Of a stretch of 64,000 nucleotides of DNA, positions 19,501 to 28,495 are shown piece by piece; within the stretch, counting starts at the first letter, position 1, and every line of letters starts with the position of its first letter. The stretch is from Candida dubliniensis CD36. Taxonomy: Eukaryota > Ascomycota > Pichiomycetes > Serinales > Debaryomycetaceae. The translations under genes and the position numbers were made by a program. The stretch covers positions 248,001-312,000 of the forward strand of contig NC_012861.1 of the NCBI RefSeq assembly GCF_000026945.1. The letters are read 5' to 3'. The notes below the pieces were generated by a model, which had not been told where the DNA came from, ran no database searches, and was given only the letters and a program-made list of their open reading frames with translations.

Positions 19501-21492
19501 AAGTTAAAAGCATTGGAATGGGATTCGTTTTCTTCGAACGACCTAAACAAAGCTAATTTTGATAAGTATAAAAATGTGATGGAAAAATTGAGTACTGAAA
19601 ATGCGGTTAATGATGATGACTATTTTAGGCTACCAACTGTGAAAACTAGAATATTGAAAAATGGTAACATTGTAAACTTAAACAACATTGGTTTGAAGTT
19701 TTGGAAATATTTAAATTTCAATCCAGTGAAAAAATCAAAAGACTTTCAAATATTATTGATTGCTGAAACCCATCGTAACACCGCTTCTTATGCCACTGAG
19801 TTTTTGGAACAAATTATTCAAAACTATAAGGAATGCAACTTTGGGACGATTTCGAAAGTGAATTTATCCACAGTAGAGACTCGTCCTGATTTGGAGCCAA
19901 TATCGGGTGGATTGGTTCTAGTCAATAAGGGGCATGATCAACTGTACAATGATTTTTACATCCAGACAAACAAGAAGTTGATATCACTAGTTGAATTGAT
20001 AAAATTGGATTTGATTAATAAAACAAACAACTTTGAATTTGGGAAACCATTGTTATTGTTTTTCATTGATTTCAACGAGAGCTTGAACTCAAATGTGCAA
20101 ATTTGCAAAATCTTTAGAAATTTCAAGGTTGCATTAACAACACATCAATTACCATTGGTAGATATATTTACTAAAATTGTGCCGTCGTCTCTTCTAGTTA
20201 AGAAGGTGTATCATGAATCTGCATTAAAGGTGTTTAGCAATTATAAACTAACGAAGCTTTCTATGAATTTATATAATGAATGCCCTAATGATCTAGTAAA
20301 CAAGTCCATTGTTAAGAATTTGTTTACTACGATAGTGAAAGATCCTCCTTCAAAGATACAGTTTAAATTCATGAATAATAGCTATAGAGACAATAGTTCA
20401 AATAATGACATTTTCCTCCACTTGGCATATGAAAGATCTATTGACAACAATTGGTTCGTAGCGTCTTGGTCCGATCCATTAGGTCAGGTGGTTCATGTCA
20501 AATCATGGTACTGTTCGGACACTGTTTCCAAATCTGAGAAATCAACATACCGGGGTGACGTAATGGATATTATGAGTATTACAGATGATATATGGAATAT
20601 ATCTACAGAATTGTTTAAAATCTTGAACGACGAACTGTGTTCAATTGGAGGAAAGAAATTTTTGGTATTGACTAGGATCAACAGCATCATACCCGATGTG
20701 GAATTAGTTCACTGGAAACGATTGAGCCTGAAGCATAAAGAAATCTCACTTATAGTTATGTCTGTACGTCAGACTCCTAGAATGGTGGGTTCCAACGAGT
20801 CTGAAACGTTAGAGCCCAAGAGCAATGATTCTGCCCCTACACCAATGATACAAGACAAAGATATCTTTTTTGGTTTCAAGCAAACATTTTCCACGTCTAA
20901 TACTTCATCACCAAGTGCTTCTGGAGGGGCTCTTGTCACATCTCCCAACAGTTTGAGTTTACACTCTCCGCAACAATTCCTCAATGCGCCTGCAAACTTT
21001 TTATCTCCGCAAGATCTCATAGCTCCCTCATCGCTGGGGATATCTAGTGCCAAGCCGGGCAACAGCAGTATTGATCCTGAGGTGGTATTAGAAATTCAAG
21101 ACAATGAAGTATACGGTGTGATACCTAAAGTGCCTCTCCCGTCGTTCAATTCACCCACAAGGTTTTGTATGAAAACAGGCTACTTAATGATGCAGGTTAA
21201 TCAACCGACAGAGGAAGAGTATCAGGATGACGTCAAGAAAGCTTACTTGGTATACGAAATTAATGTTTTAAGTTGCTCAAATTATTGGAATTTGGATGTT
21301 TTGATGAAATTGATAATGCTGCAATACAAACAAATGATTGCTTTAAACGACATTTTATGTATGAATCCTATTTTGGGAGAACTGGTCATATCAGGAGCTC
21401 ATTCTAGAAATAATGCTATTGTTCCATGGCATATAAATGCTGTAGGCAAATTGTTGGATTATTTAGTGCACATTTATGTAGATAAAGATTGA
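16522..21492 (+). CDS. SSN2: Mediator kinase-module subunit Med13
   Basis: A 1656-residue protein with the layout of Med13/Srb9/Ssn2. A conserved N-terminal domain occupies about residues 1-330, including the GVQCDESTLWVKLIPNL-type region. A very long disordered acidic linker follows, with poly-Asp/Glu at about 674-711 and many S/P-rich segments. The large C-terminal half (about 1030-1656) ends in ALNDILCMNPILGELVISG and the final helix LLDYLVHIYVDKD. Med13 anchors the Cdk8-cyclin C-Med12 kinase module to core Mediator and is mainly a corepressor. S. cerevisiae Ssn2 is 1420 aa, so the linker is longer here. It lies 165 bp upstream of SPT5 on the same strand. Older Candida naming uses SRB9. 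Confidence 0.9.
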   Translation: MVGANASSISTQYYKLAHLGSINYTIYTSSDNNDQALLELELTIRHKWPQILVTYYNKSLYYFVFGHNQANSEMIDLSNEFPQLSTKYTDTVNVDQFPNPHKTTKGDDNLAMASLSFLKATKKMILYNLSLCGAIKLFGNYCVTTTGNSVYSILCIDPILFQNGDLIVSCVEKPFTQLFSSSIAYPRNLAIDTNFVIYLIPSGIRCHLFDPTSLRNNLIEKPQIENGKLLELLKITTGVQCDESTLWVKLIPNLKHLNNQTSTIGKFIHSVDNKKFILWPWDLCLLQIGKYEATIHEEGFIESAELNNPLHLISSFLDFRITHNSQLKHQVDNLLDHQQGEAVNVSLSAGSVQATGASSIGNVPDISKDVDTVGLNTTTPIETDLFNLQDTEEFFKSDNIQMDIESQIHKTETENENDMEIDDLFGGDESEDNDDLEEVDGEKEKLTPSNITVERNGENDNALEEEFVSKPTPSKENANLDSKIAPPDSINEDIVPGKEDIKPKEVRPSYIDILKDKMTIEKIDSSPDYKDPGAPLPIIPTPLVLSTISQSAATSNPPSVGSGLGPGGEALHEGNNAYVQSSQILQLPQQKSAFSPILFNPIIKSDIDTKYGKGGKFYVAKDSTSNGNFEGKNRSLRATSVSGMEIPFSSEDKKRLQHELELLDSSTTSENDEGGDNDDDGNDYENDKGDDDYEEEEEEEEEEESDEDEESDIGKSTPLKLNTQNDSLPPQQSNYNPINTNDLGSNTSNNNTDKQGFENTEGFGTPFPNQVSKYSMKPESPFAGNDMQSSVSPMYFDTSQSHQSPQLQPSAGTLEVLKTSSLESPSKISESSNYLPLILRSINVATIPSLYLMNNLISSKLLPSFTISDDALENDLDITKSNEMIVKLGFLKEFLDFMSPNIIFDLGLMTTDESDYYINGADDLSLGLNTGLSSDWILNNLSKVFPCTYPMKLIELLYDFKSLELEDQLDNQLNFLNEIANEEDFGGPKALYRKLKALEWDSFSSNDLNKANFDKYKNVMEKLSTENAVNDDDYFRLPTVKTRILKNGNIVNLNNIGLKFWKYLNFNPVKKSKDFQILLIAETHRNTASYATEFLEQIIQNYKECNFGTISKVNLSTVETRPDLEPISGGLVLVNKGHDQLYNDFYIQTNKKLISLVELIKLDLINKTNNFEFGKPLLLFFIDFNESLNSNVQICKIFRNFKVALTTHQLPLVDIFTKIVPSSLLVKKVYHESALKVFSNYKLTKLSMNLYNECPNDLVNKSIVKNLFTTIVKDPPSKIQFKFMNNSYRDNSSNNDIFLHLAYERSIDNNWFVASWSDPLGQVVHVKSWYCSDTVSKSEKSTYRGDVMDIMSITDDIWNISTELFKILNDELCSIGGKKFLVLTRINSIIPDVELVHWKRLSLKHKEISLIVMSVRQTPRMVGSNESETLEPKSNDSAPTPMIQDKDIFFGFKQTFSTSNTSSPSASGGALVTSPNSLSLHSPQQFLNAPANFLSPQDLIAPSSLGISSAKPGNSSIDPEVVLEIQDNEVYGVIPKVPLPSFNSPTRFCMKTGYLMMQVNQPTEEEYQDDVKKAYLVYEINVLSCSNYWNLDVLMKLIMLQYKQMIALNDILCMNPILGELVISGAHSRNNAIVPWHINAVGKLLDYLVHIYVDKD

Positions 21493-21657
21493 AGAGGTAC
21501 ATAGGTTTAAATGAATGTGGCTATTTGCACGACCTTTTTTCAGTTCTGTTATTTTTTTTTTTTTCCACTTTGCTGTTGCTCAACGACTACAACATCGAAA
21601 AAAGAGATCTGGTCACTGATACTCCCAATAATTTAAGCATCATCTCAACTAAACCAA

Positions 21658-24486
21658 ATGTCAGACAGTGATCAACCTATTCAAGTAAAAAAGGAACCAT
21701 CATTTGCTAACGATGATGATTTGACTTTTGATGAAGAGTTCAGAAGAGCTGGTGATCAAGGACAAGAGAACAAAGAGGTTGAGAATCCCGATGATACTAC
21801 ATCCTTAAAACGTACTCGTGAGGAACTGGAGCAAGAGGAAACCAATGACAAAGAAAAAGAAGACGAGAAAGAGGAAGAAGAAGAAGAAGAAGAAGATGAG
21901 GATGATGAGGATGACGAAGAAGAAGAAGAAGTTTCTAGTAGAAGAAAACGAAGAAGAGGAGCTAATCAATTCTTCGATATAGAAGCAGAAGTCGATGATG
22001 AAGAAGAAGATGAAGACGATGAAGATGAAGAAGCAGAGTTGATGAGAGAGGAATTTATCACTGATGACCATGCTCCAGTCGAAACAGTGGAAAAGATGCC
22101 ACAGGATGATAGATTACACAGACAATACGACAATCGTCGTCAGCAAGCAGAAGATCAAGACGCTGAACAATTGGCAGAAACTTTAAAGCAAAGATATAGA
22201 AAGACCCATTCAGTATATAGGGGAGAGACTGCTACCAGTGGTACTGTATCGCAAAAATTATTAATGCCATCGATCAACGATCCATCTATTTACGCTATCA
22301 GGTGTACACCCGGTAGAGAGAAGGAATTGGTTCGTAAATTATATGAAAAAAAGAGAACACTCGAGAGACAAGGAAACCCTTTAGATATATTAACTGTATT
22401 CCAAAGAGATGCATTTACCGGATACATATATATCGAAGCCAAAAGACCCGATGCAATTGATAAAGCTCTCGTGGGTATGGTAAATGTTTTTGTTAGAGAC
22501 AAGTTGTTGGTTCCAGTGAAAGAGTATCCCGATTTATTGAAGCAAGTTAAATCATCTGATGTTGAAATCCGTCCTGGAATTTATGTAAGAATCAAGAGGG
22601 GAATTTATAGAGGTGATTTAGCAATTGTTGATAACTTGTCAGAGAATGGTTTGGATGTGCGTTGTCAGGTTGTTCCAAGACTTGATTATGGACAGAATGA
22701 TGAAATAGGACCTGATGGAAAGGTTATAAAACTGAAAATCAAACCGATGCCAGCATTATTTAGTGAACAAAAGGCGAGAATGTATGATCCGTATAAACTC
22801 CAGATGGGAAGAGTTCCCAACAGTTTCATCTATCGTGGTAATGAGTACTATGATGGGTACTTGTACAAAGATTTTAAATTGCAGTTCATTCAAACCAAGG
22901 ATGTTAATCCCACTCTTGAAGAGTTGGACAGGTTCCAAAACCAAAATGATGAAGATGGGTTAAACTTACAAGCGATAGCCGCAACATTAAAAGGCAACAA
23001 TGCAAGTGAGGGTAAATCATCGACAGCTTTCCAGCCTGGAGATAAAGTTGAAATTCGTCGTGGTGAACAGGCCAAAACTATTGGTGTTGTCGTTGAAACT
23101 GCGTTGAATGAAATCACGATAAAGGTTACAGATAGTGGTGATCCAAGATTTGTGGACCAAAGATTGACAGTTCCTGCCAATGATTTGAGGAAAATTTTCT
23201 ATGAAGGTGACCACGTGAGAATTGTTGAAGGTAAGCACTTTGATGAGACTGGGTTAGTTATAAAGATTGACGGAGATTCTGTCGTTATTGTCAGTGACCA
23301 AACAAAAGAGGATGTAAGAGTATTTGCCAATTATCTTGTGAAAGCAACAGATGCTTCTTCCAATTTTGATTTATTGAGTAATAAGTATGATATCAAGGAT
23401 TTGGTCGAATTGAGTGGTTTAACTGTAGGGGTTATTGTCAAGGCTGAGAAAAACATATTCGATGTGCTTACCACCGATGGCCGTTTAATCAGTGTTAAAC
23501 AATCGGGTATTGCTTCCAAACTCAAACAGAGCCGCCGTGAACAAGTAGCTACTGATAGAAACGGTATGACTATAAGAGTCGGTGACACTGTTAAAGAGTT
23601 GTTGGGTGAGAAATCTAGAGAAGGTGCTATTTTGCATATTTACAAAAATGCATTGTTTATCAAATCTAATGAAATAGTGGAAAATTTGGGTATATTTGTT
23701 GCGAACCGTATGAATGTTACGACAATTGCTACAAAAGATTCAATGGTGTCTAAAAGTCTAGGTCCAGATTTGACAAGTATGAATCCAAACTTGAGATTAC
23801 CTAATCCTGTCGCTGTTGCTGGATTAAAAACTAGAGTTGGTGGCAGAGACAAATTGTTGTACAAAGATGTAGCTGTTACTAGTGGTAGCTATAAGGGATT
23901 GAAAGGTAAGGTTACAGAAGCAGACGACTTGTATGCCAGAATCGAATTACACACAAAGAGCAAGAAGATCAAAGTCCTTAAAAACAACTTGAATGTTATT
24001 GTTCATGGTCAGCCCGTGCCCTATTTAAGATTTATTGGTGCAGCACCGGAACTTTCACAACCTAACCCACCAGTGTATGGTTCAAATGGAGACAGATCCA
24101 CTTGGAACGGTGGTATGACACCTTCCGTAGCAGCTGCCAGTGGTGGTACATCGGCTTGGGGAGGAAATAGAGCTGGTTTTGGTGGAGATGGTGGTAAGAC
24201 TCCAGCATATGGTGCTGGAGCTGCCTCTGCCTGGGGTGGTGCTTCTGCTTGGGGTGGAGGAGCAGGAGGAAATTCCGCCTGGGGTGGCAATAAAGGTGCA
24301 GGCTCTGCCTGGGGTGGTAATAAAGGTGCAGGTTCTGCCTGGGGTGGAAACAAAGGAGGAAACTCTGCCTGGGGTGGAAATAAGGGAGGCAATTCCGCAT
24401 GGGGTGGAGGAAGTACCTGGGGCAGCGGTGGCAATTCAACATGGGGAGGCAAAAAAGGTAATAATAGTACATGGGGAGGTAAGTGA
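21658..24486 (+). CDS. SPT5: Transcription elongation factor Spt5
   Basis: A 942-residue DSIF subunit. The N-terminus is highly acidic (about residues 50-140), followed by a basic RRKRRRG patch. An NGN domain (about 202-295, SIYAIRCTPGREKELV...) dimerises with Spt4. A chain of KOW domains follows to about residue 790 (for example FQPGDKVEIRRGEQAKTIG and GSYKGLKGKVTEAD). The C-terminal repeat region (about 811-942) is built from S-A/T-W-G-G units spaced by GNKGG or GGN; the serines or threonines are the expected Bur1-type kinase sites. Spt5 clamps RNA polymerase II (and I) and couples elongation to capping and chromatin factors. The start is the ATG at 21658, 165 bp after MED13. Confidence 0.97.
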   Translation: MSDSDQPIQVKKEPSFANDDDLTFDEEFRRAGDQGQENKEVENPDDTTSLKRTREELEQEETNDKEKEDEKEEEEEEEEDEDDEDDEEEEEVSSRRKRRRGANQFFDIEAEVDDEEEDEDDEDEEAELMREEFITDDHAPVETVEKMPQDDRLHRQYDNRRQQAEDQDAEQLAETLKQRYRKTHSVYRGETATSGTVSQKLLMPSINDPSIYAIRCTPGREKELVRKLYEKKRTLERQGNPLDILTVFQRDAFTGYIYIEAKRPDAIDKALVGMVNVFVRDKLLVPVKEYPDLLKQVKSSDVEIRPGIYVRIKRGIYRGDLAIVDNLSENGLDVRCQVVPRLDYGQNDEIGPDGKVIKLKIKPMPALFSEQKARMYDPYKLQMGRVPNSFIYRGNEYYDGYLYKDFKLQFIQTKDVNPTLEELDRFQNQNDEDGLNLQAIAATLKGNNASEGKSSTAFQPGDKVEIRRGEQAKTIGVVVETALNEITIKVTDSGDPRFVDQRLTVPANDLRKIFYEGDHVRIVEGKHFDETGLVIKIDGDSVVIVSDQTKEDVRVFANYLVKATDASSNFDLLSNKYDIKDLVELSGLTVGVIVKAEKNIFDVLTTDGRLISVKQSGIASKLKQSRREQVATDRNGMTIRVGDTVKELLGEKSREGAILHIYKNALFIKSNEIVENLGIFVANRMNVTTIATKDSMVSKSLGPDLTSMNPNLRLPNPVAVAGLKTRVGGRDKLLYKDVAVTSGSYKGLKGKVTEADDLYARIELHTKSKKIKVLKNNLNVIVHGQPVPYLRFIGAAPELSQPNPPVYGSNGDRSTWNGGMTPSVAAASGGTSAWGGNRAGFGGDGGKTPAYGAGAASAWGGASAWGGGAGGNSAWGGNKGAGSAWGGNKGAGSAWGGNKGGNSAWGGNKGGNSAWGGGSTWGSGGNSTWGGKKGNNSTWGGK

Positions 24487-24640
24487 TACCAAGACAAATG
24501 CACACCTACTATCTTTTTCTGAGTCGCTGTTGTTGCTTTTTTTTTCACGCTGATGATTATTGTTTTGAATTTTGTATAAGTACCTATAGTTTTATGTATA
24601 CATTTTAAACTTTAAAAAAAAAAAAAAACTAAATACATTT

Positions 24641-26146
24641 CTAATTATTTTCACAACCTGGACAGTTGTGAAGAACTTCATGGACAAATACATCACAGTT
24701 TATACAAAAGTCCTGTGAACATTTCAAACACCGATAGCGTGAACTGGTCATGGACTCTAAACTTTTCTTGAGTGTTCCTAGCTTAACACCTTCAGGGAAT
24801 TTCAATTGGCACCCAAAGCAGTACGTGCTGTCGTAGATTGGACTCACTTTCACCTCTTTATAGGGAGCAAGAGGGACTAAATGATGGTATGATCTTGCCA
24901 AATGAGTCGATAATATTAGCATTAGTCCACACACGGGGCATATCGTAGGCAAATTGCAAACTTTGCATTTGCATTGAGGGCATTGATACCCAATTAGGGA
25001 AGATGCTGCTGCTGGCTTATTTGTTTGAATTTCCACAACGTCCTTGGAATCTTCAGAACCCTGAGTAGGGAAGGAAGCATTTAGATGTGGGAACTCAATT
25101 ATGTAGTCAGAACCACCAATAGCAGATGTCAAGGTTGGTTGCACTTTGGTTGGAAACCCCATTCGTAATACTGGAACACCGTTTTGCTCTGATTCTTGGA
25201 TTTGTTTTTCACTCTCGGTCAATGGCAACGGAGTCACGGATTCCATCAATAATTCTTTGAAATGAGATTCATTCATTATAACACCATAGTGTTTTGATTG
25301 AGAATTACGTGGCTCTTTATTAGTCCGGTTTACTAACTCTTGGCAAATAGCCACTTGCGCAGATAACCCTATAACGCTCGTCTTTATTTCATCCTTAACT
25401 AAACTGTCTATCGTTTTGTGAATATCGCCAGGATCACTTGTAAATAATGCTCCAAATATCACCAATATCTCTTTTGAATTTTTTGAATTATTGGATGTAG
25501 AACCAAAATTAAACTTCAATAAAGATCTGGCCATTTCCAAAGAATTCTGTAGAGAAGGGTCGCCCTTTGGTTCAAACCTATTATGTTGTCTGGCTTTCAA
25601 GTTTCTTATTTTATCAACATGATATTGTGGCAGACCACTGACCTCACTGACCAAATTGGCCACCCCATTTCTCATCAATATTATCCCCAATCGCGATATA
25701 GGGTTCTGGTCAAAAAACTCAACAACAAACTCTTGCAAATAATTCAATGTCATGGATAGCCTTGAAGGTCGTAAATCCTTTTCACTCATGGCCAGTGATC
25801 CGTCTATAATAATAATTAATGTCCGAATAATTCCTCTCTGAAATGGAGTACTGGGGTTTTTCATTATCTTCTTCTTTCTATTTTCAATAATCGATTGTAC
25901 CATTGCTTCAAATGAATTGCCTCCCTGTTCGTCATCTTTCACAATATCCCAGGATCGTTGGTATTCATCTTCCCAAGCATACCCATTGGCCCCTTTCAAG
26001 TCACTTACTTCACCACGACGCGAAGATCGAGTTCTTGCTGAAACACCGCTCTTTGCCCCAGGCGAAGAACTTGTTTCAGGAGCAGTCGAGGAAAGCTTGG
26101 AGGATGGCGATTTAGAGCCCATGTATTCCTCATCTGAATCATCCAT
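24641..26146 (-). CDS. SSL1: TFIIH core subunit Ssl1 (p44)
   Basis: The open frame extends upstream to 26320, but the ATG at 26146 (MDDSDEEYMGSK) is the likely start, giving 501 residues. S. cerevisiae Ssl1 is 461. A von Willebrand A-like domain (about 105-300) begins with TLIIIIDGSLAMSEKDLRPSR. It is followed by a C4 zinc motif (CPQCKCKVCNLPTICPVC, about 385) with the invariant LILSTHLARSYHHLVPL. A RING-like C4C4 end follows (CFGCQLKFP ... CLKCSQDFCINCDVFVHEVLHNCPGC). Ssl1/p44 activates the Rad3/XPD helicase in transcription initiation and nucleotide excision repair. It is convergent with SPT5. The poly-K upstream stretch is probably 5' UTR. Confidence 0.95.
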   Translation of the reverse strand: MDDSDEEYMGSKSPSSKLSSTAPETSSSPGAKSGVSARTRSSRRGEVSDLKGANGYAWEDEYQRSWDIVKDDEQGGNSFEAMVQSIIENRKKKIMKNPSTPFQRGIIRTLIIIIDGSLAMSEKDLRPSRLSMTLNYLQEFVVEFFDQNPISRLGIILMRNGVANLVSEVSGLPQYHVDKIRNLKARQHNRFEPKGDPSLQNSLEMARSLLKFNFGSTSNNSKNSKEILVIFGALFTSDPGDIHKTIDSLVKDEIKTSVIGLSAQVAICQELVNRTNKEPRNSQSKHYGVIMNESHFKELLMESVTPLPLTESEKQIQESEQNGVPVLRMGFPTKVQPTLTSAIGGSDYIIEFPHLNASFPTQGSEDSKDVVEIQTNKPAAASSLIGYQCPQCKCKVCNLPTICPVCGLMLILSTHLARSYHHLVPLAPYKEVKVSPIYDSTYCFGCQLKFPEGVKLGTLKKSLESMTSSRYRCLKCSQDFCINCDVFVHEVLHNCPGCENN

Positions 26147-26340
26147 TTCAGCAATGTGTAGTTTTATATCTTGTGGATGTATCTCAATATATACCAAAGT
26201 TCTGGAATGATTTTCTCTACAGAGTTGGCTGTTGGTTTTTTTTTTTTTTTTTTGATCTTGTTGCTCCATCACTTTATAGACTCGCCAAAACAGAGAAGGA
26301 TTAAAAAAGAAAGACAACATTACTTGAAATCTATTAACTA

Positions 26341-27183
26341 CTATTCATCATTTTTAAAATGTCTCTTTTTGCTGTTATATTTACATATTGGTTTTTTATA
26401 ATTAACCATTCCGTTGTCTTTTATGTTGAAAAACAAATTGTGAAATTCAATGATTTGTTCATCTGTAATCCGTCCCAATTCATCCTCTAGAAATGGAACT
26501 TTTCGCATCATATCCAATGTTACCAAGTCTTTTACATCATAACCTTTATCTATTGATGGGGTAATTTCAAAAACCTTTCCGTCATAAACATGCATTCTTT
26601 CTTTGCCATAGAATTCTAAAAATTCATCTTTTGAAATGCTACAAAACTGATTATCTGGGTATTCCTTACTTTCGATATCTGTGTTCTTTTTGATTTTAGG
26701 GTTTGGTGCTGACTCATTTTGTTGAATGTAGAAATTCCGCAATAGTTGTATTCCTTCTGTCCTACAGATACCCCCAATACTGGAATAGGTTGCATTTGGT
26801 AAAGTAGTGTCACTATGTATTGGTAAAATAGTACCATTCCCTCCAAATCTGTCATTCCCACAGCCAAATATCACCTTTCCGATACCCAACTGACGTAAAT
26901 AAGATGCACACATAATACAAGGCTCCACTGTCACATACAAGATTAAATCATTATAACCAATGCTCGGCTTTTGTTCCGTAAATCGCTGTAAAGCAATAAA
27001 TTCTGCGTGTTGTGTACCATTAAGAGAGTGGTTGGTGTAATTGTAGCCAATACTGATAATTTTATCTGACTTTGAATCCACGACTATACACGACACTGGA
27101 GTTTCATTATTTAGTAGAGCTTTGTAACCAACAAACAAGCTTGTGGCCATATACTGAAAGTGCGGAGTAAGATCTGTCGGCAT
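26341..27183 (-). CDS. TAD2: tRNA adenosine-34 deaminase catalytic subunit
   Basis: A 280-residue protein of the cytidine/deoxycytidylate deaminase fold. The zinc and proton-relay residues are present: His59-Ala-Glu61 and Pro88-Cys89-x-x-Cys92. The intact HAE motif marks the catalytic Tad2 (ADAT2) rather than the Tad3 partner, which lacks the glutamate. The stretch GIGKVIFGCGNDRFGGNG is typical of the family. It works with Tad3 to convert A34 to inosine in the wobble position of several tRNAs. S. cerevisiae Tad2 is 250 aa; the extra length is a C-terminal tail. It ends 194 bp from the SSL1 start, same strand. Confidence 0.93.
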   Translation of the reverse strand: MPTDLTPHFQYMATSLFVGYKALLNNETPVSCIVVDSKSDKIISIGYNYTNHSLNGTQHAEFIALQRFTEQKPSIGYNDLILYVTVEPCIMCASYLRQLGIGKVIFGCGNDRFGGNGTILPIHSDTTLPNATYSSIGGICRTEGIQLLRNFYIQQNESAPNPKIKKNTDIESKEYPDNQFCSISKDEFLEFYGKERMHVYDGKVFEITPSIDKGYDVKDLVTLDMMRKVPFLEDELGRITDEQIIEFHNLFFNIKDNGMVNYKKPICKYNSKKRHFKNDE

Positions 27184-27383
27184 ATTTCGAAAAACAAATC
27201 ATATATGGGGAGGTCCGCTACTCGTGTAAGGGAATTCTGTATTTTGAAAAACGTATTTTTTTTTTTTTTTGTCAGCCTAGCCACTTTTGTTTGCACTTGA
27301 CATCAATACTCATAAAAAAAGAGAAGACTTTTGTTGCAATCAAGTTTCCACTTTTTATAACGTGCTTCTTTTTATATACAAGA

Positions 27384-28463
27384 ATGTCAGAGCTACATAA
27401 AGCATTCCTTAAAAGAATAAAAGAACAAGAGACAGCTTTGGGATTATCGGGTTTAGTAGATGAAGATGATATACCAGAACCTGCAGTCATGCCGCCGACT
27501 GGCAATAGCATCAATGCAAACGCTGAAGACGAGACTATTCTAAGAAATTATAAACAATTTAAAGAAACTAATTTTATTCAAGAATTCTATGAGAACGAGT
27601 TAGGCTATAAGTTTAAAACATATTATAAACCTTCAAAGAAACCTGGATCTGTACTCTTTTGTCATCATGGAGCTGGTTCTTCGTCAATGACTTTCGGAAA
27701 CTTGGTGAATCACATTGAAGATGAGTCCGTGGGGATATTTTTATTTGATACTAGAGGCCATGGAGAAAGTGTAGCTACTACAGATTTCTCCCTAAACACA
27801 TTGGTACAAGATGTATCGTTTGTATTGGAACAATTTATTTCAAAACACCAACAGAATTCAATTTTCTTATTGGGCCATTCATTGGGGGGTGCAGTTTTGG
27901 CAAAATATTCTATATTATATCCTAATGATATTCTAAAGGGTTTAATATTATTGGATATTGTAGAGGAGGCAGCTGTGCAATCGCTTAATGCTATGCCGCT
28001 GTTTATTGCTAGACGACCACTCCTGTTTCCATCATTATCTAAAGCTATTCTGTGGCATATGAACTTCTTGTTATTCAATGAAAAATCAGCTAGACTATCA
28101 GTGCCCGATTTGTTCACTGATAAGTTGACCTGGATAACTGATTTAAATGAAACCAAACCTTATTGGCAGACCTGGTTTGCTGGATTGTCAGAGAACTTTT
28201 TGGGTTTCAAAGGACCCAAACTCTTGATGCTATCAACCCATGAAAGTCTAGATAAACAATTGATGATTGGACAAATGCAGGGAAAGTATCAATTGGTCGT
28301 TTTCAAAAATAACGAAAAATCGGGGCATTTTGTTCATGAGGATTTACCTAATCATGTTGCAGTGTGTCTTACAGATTATATAAAACGAGCTGTAGCGCCT
28401 GAAATATTTATGAAAGAAGATTTGGGGTTTGTTCCAAAATGGGGAGGTAAGATAAACAAGTAG
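27384..28463 (+). CDS. PPE1: PP2A methylesterase
   Basis: An alpha/beta-hydrolase that removes the methyl ester from the C-terminal leucine of the PP2A catalytic subunit. The frame is open from 27291, but that region reads as leader; the ATG at 27384 (MSELHKAFLKRIK) gives 359 residues. The nucleophile elbow is GHSLGG at residues 164-169 (Ser166), preceded by an oxyanion-type FCHHGAGSS and DTRGHGES. The catalytic His is in KSGHFVHED, at about residue 315. Length and motifs match fungal PPE1 (mitochondrial/cytosolic in yeast). It is convergent with QNS1 with a 32-bp gap. The PP2A B subunit CDC55 lies 12 kb away in the same window. Confidence 0.95.
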   Translation: MSELHKAFLKRIKEQETALGLSGLVDEDDIPEPAVMPPTGNSINANAEDETILRNYKQFKETNFIQEFYENELGYKFKTYYKPSKKPGSVLFCHHGAGSSSMTFGNLVNHIEDESVGIFLFDTRGHGESVATTDFSLNTLVQDVSFVLEQFISKHQQNSIFLLGHSLGGAVLAKYSILYPNDILKGLILLDIVEEAAVQSLNAMPLFIARRPLLFPSLSKAILWHMNFLLFNEKSARLSVPDLFTDKLTWITDLNETKPYWQTWFAGLSENFLGFKGPKLLMLSTHESLDKQLMIGQMQGKYQLVVFKNNEKSGHFVHEDLPNHVAVCLTDYIKRAVAPEIFMKEDLGFVPKWGGKINK

Positions 28464-28495
28464 CAGACTTATATATGTATATTGTATATCGTTAA

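Noticed and set aside
24021..24553. Long ORFs on both strands over the SPT5 C-terminal repeats
   Set aside because: They are shadows of the WGG repeat DNA, with proline- or glycine-rich nonsense, and SPT5 explains the region.
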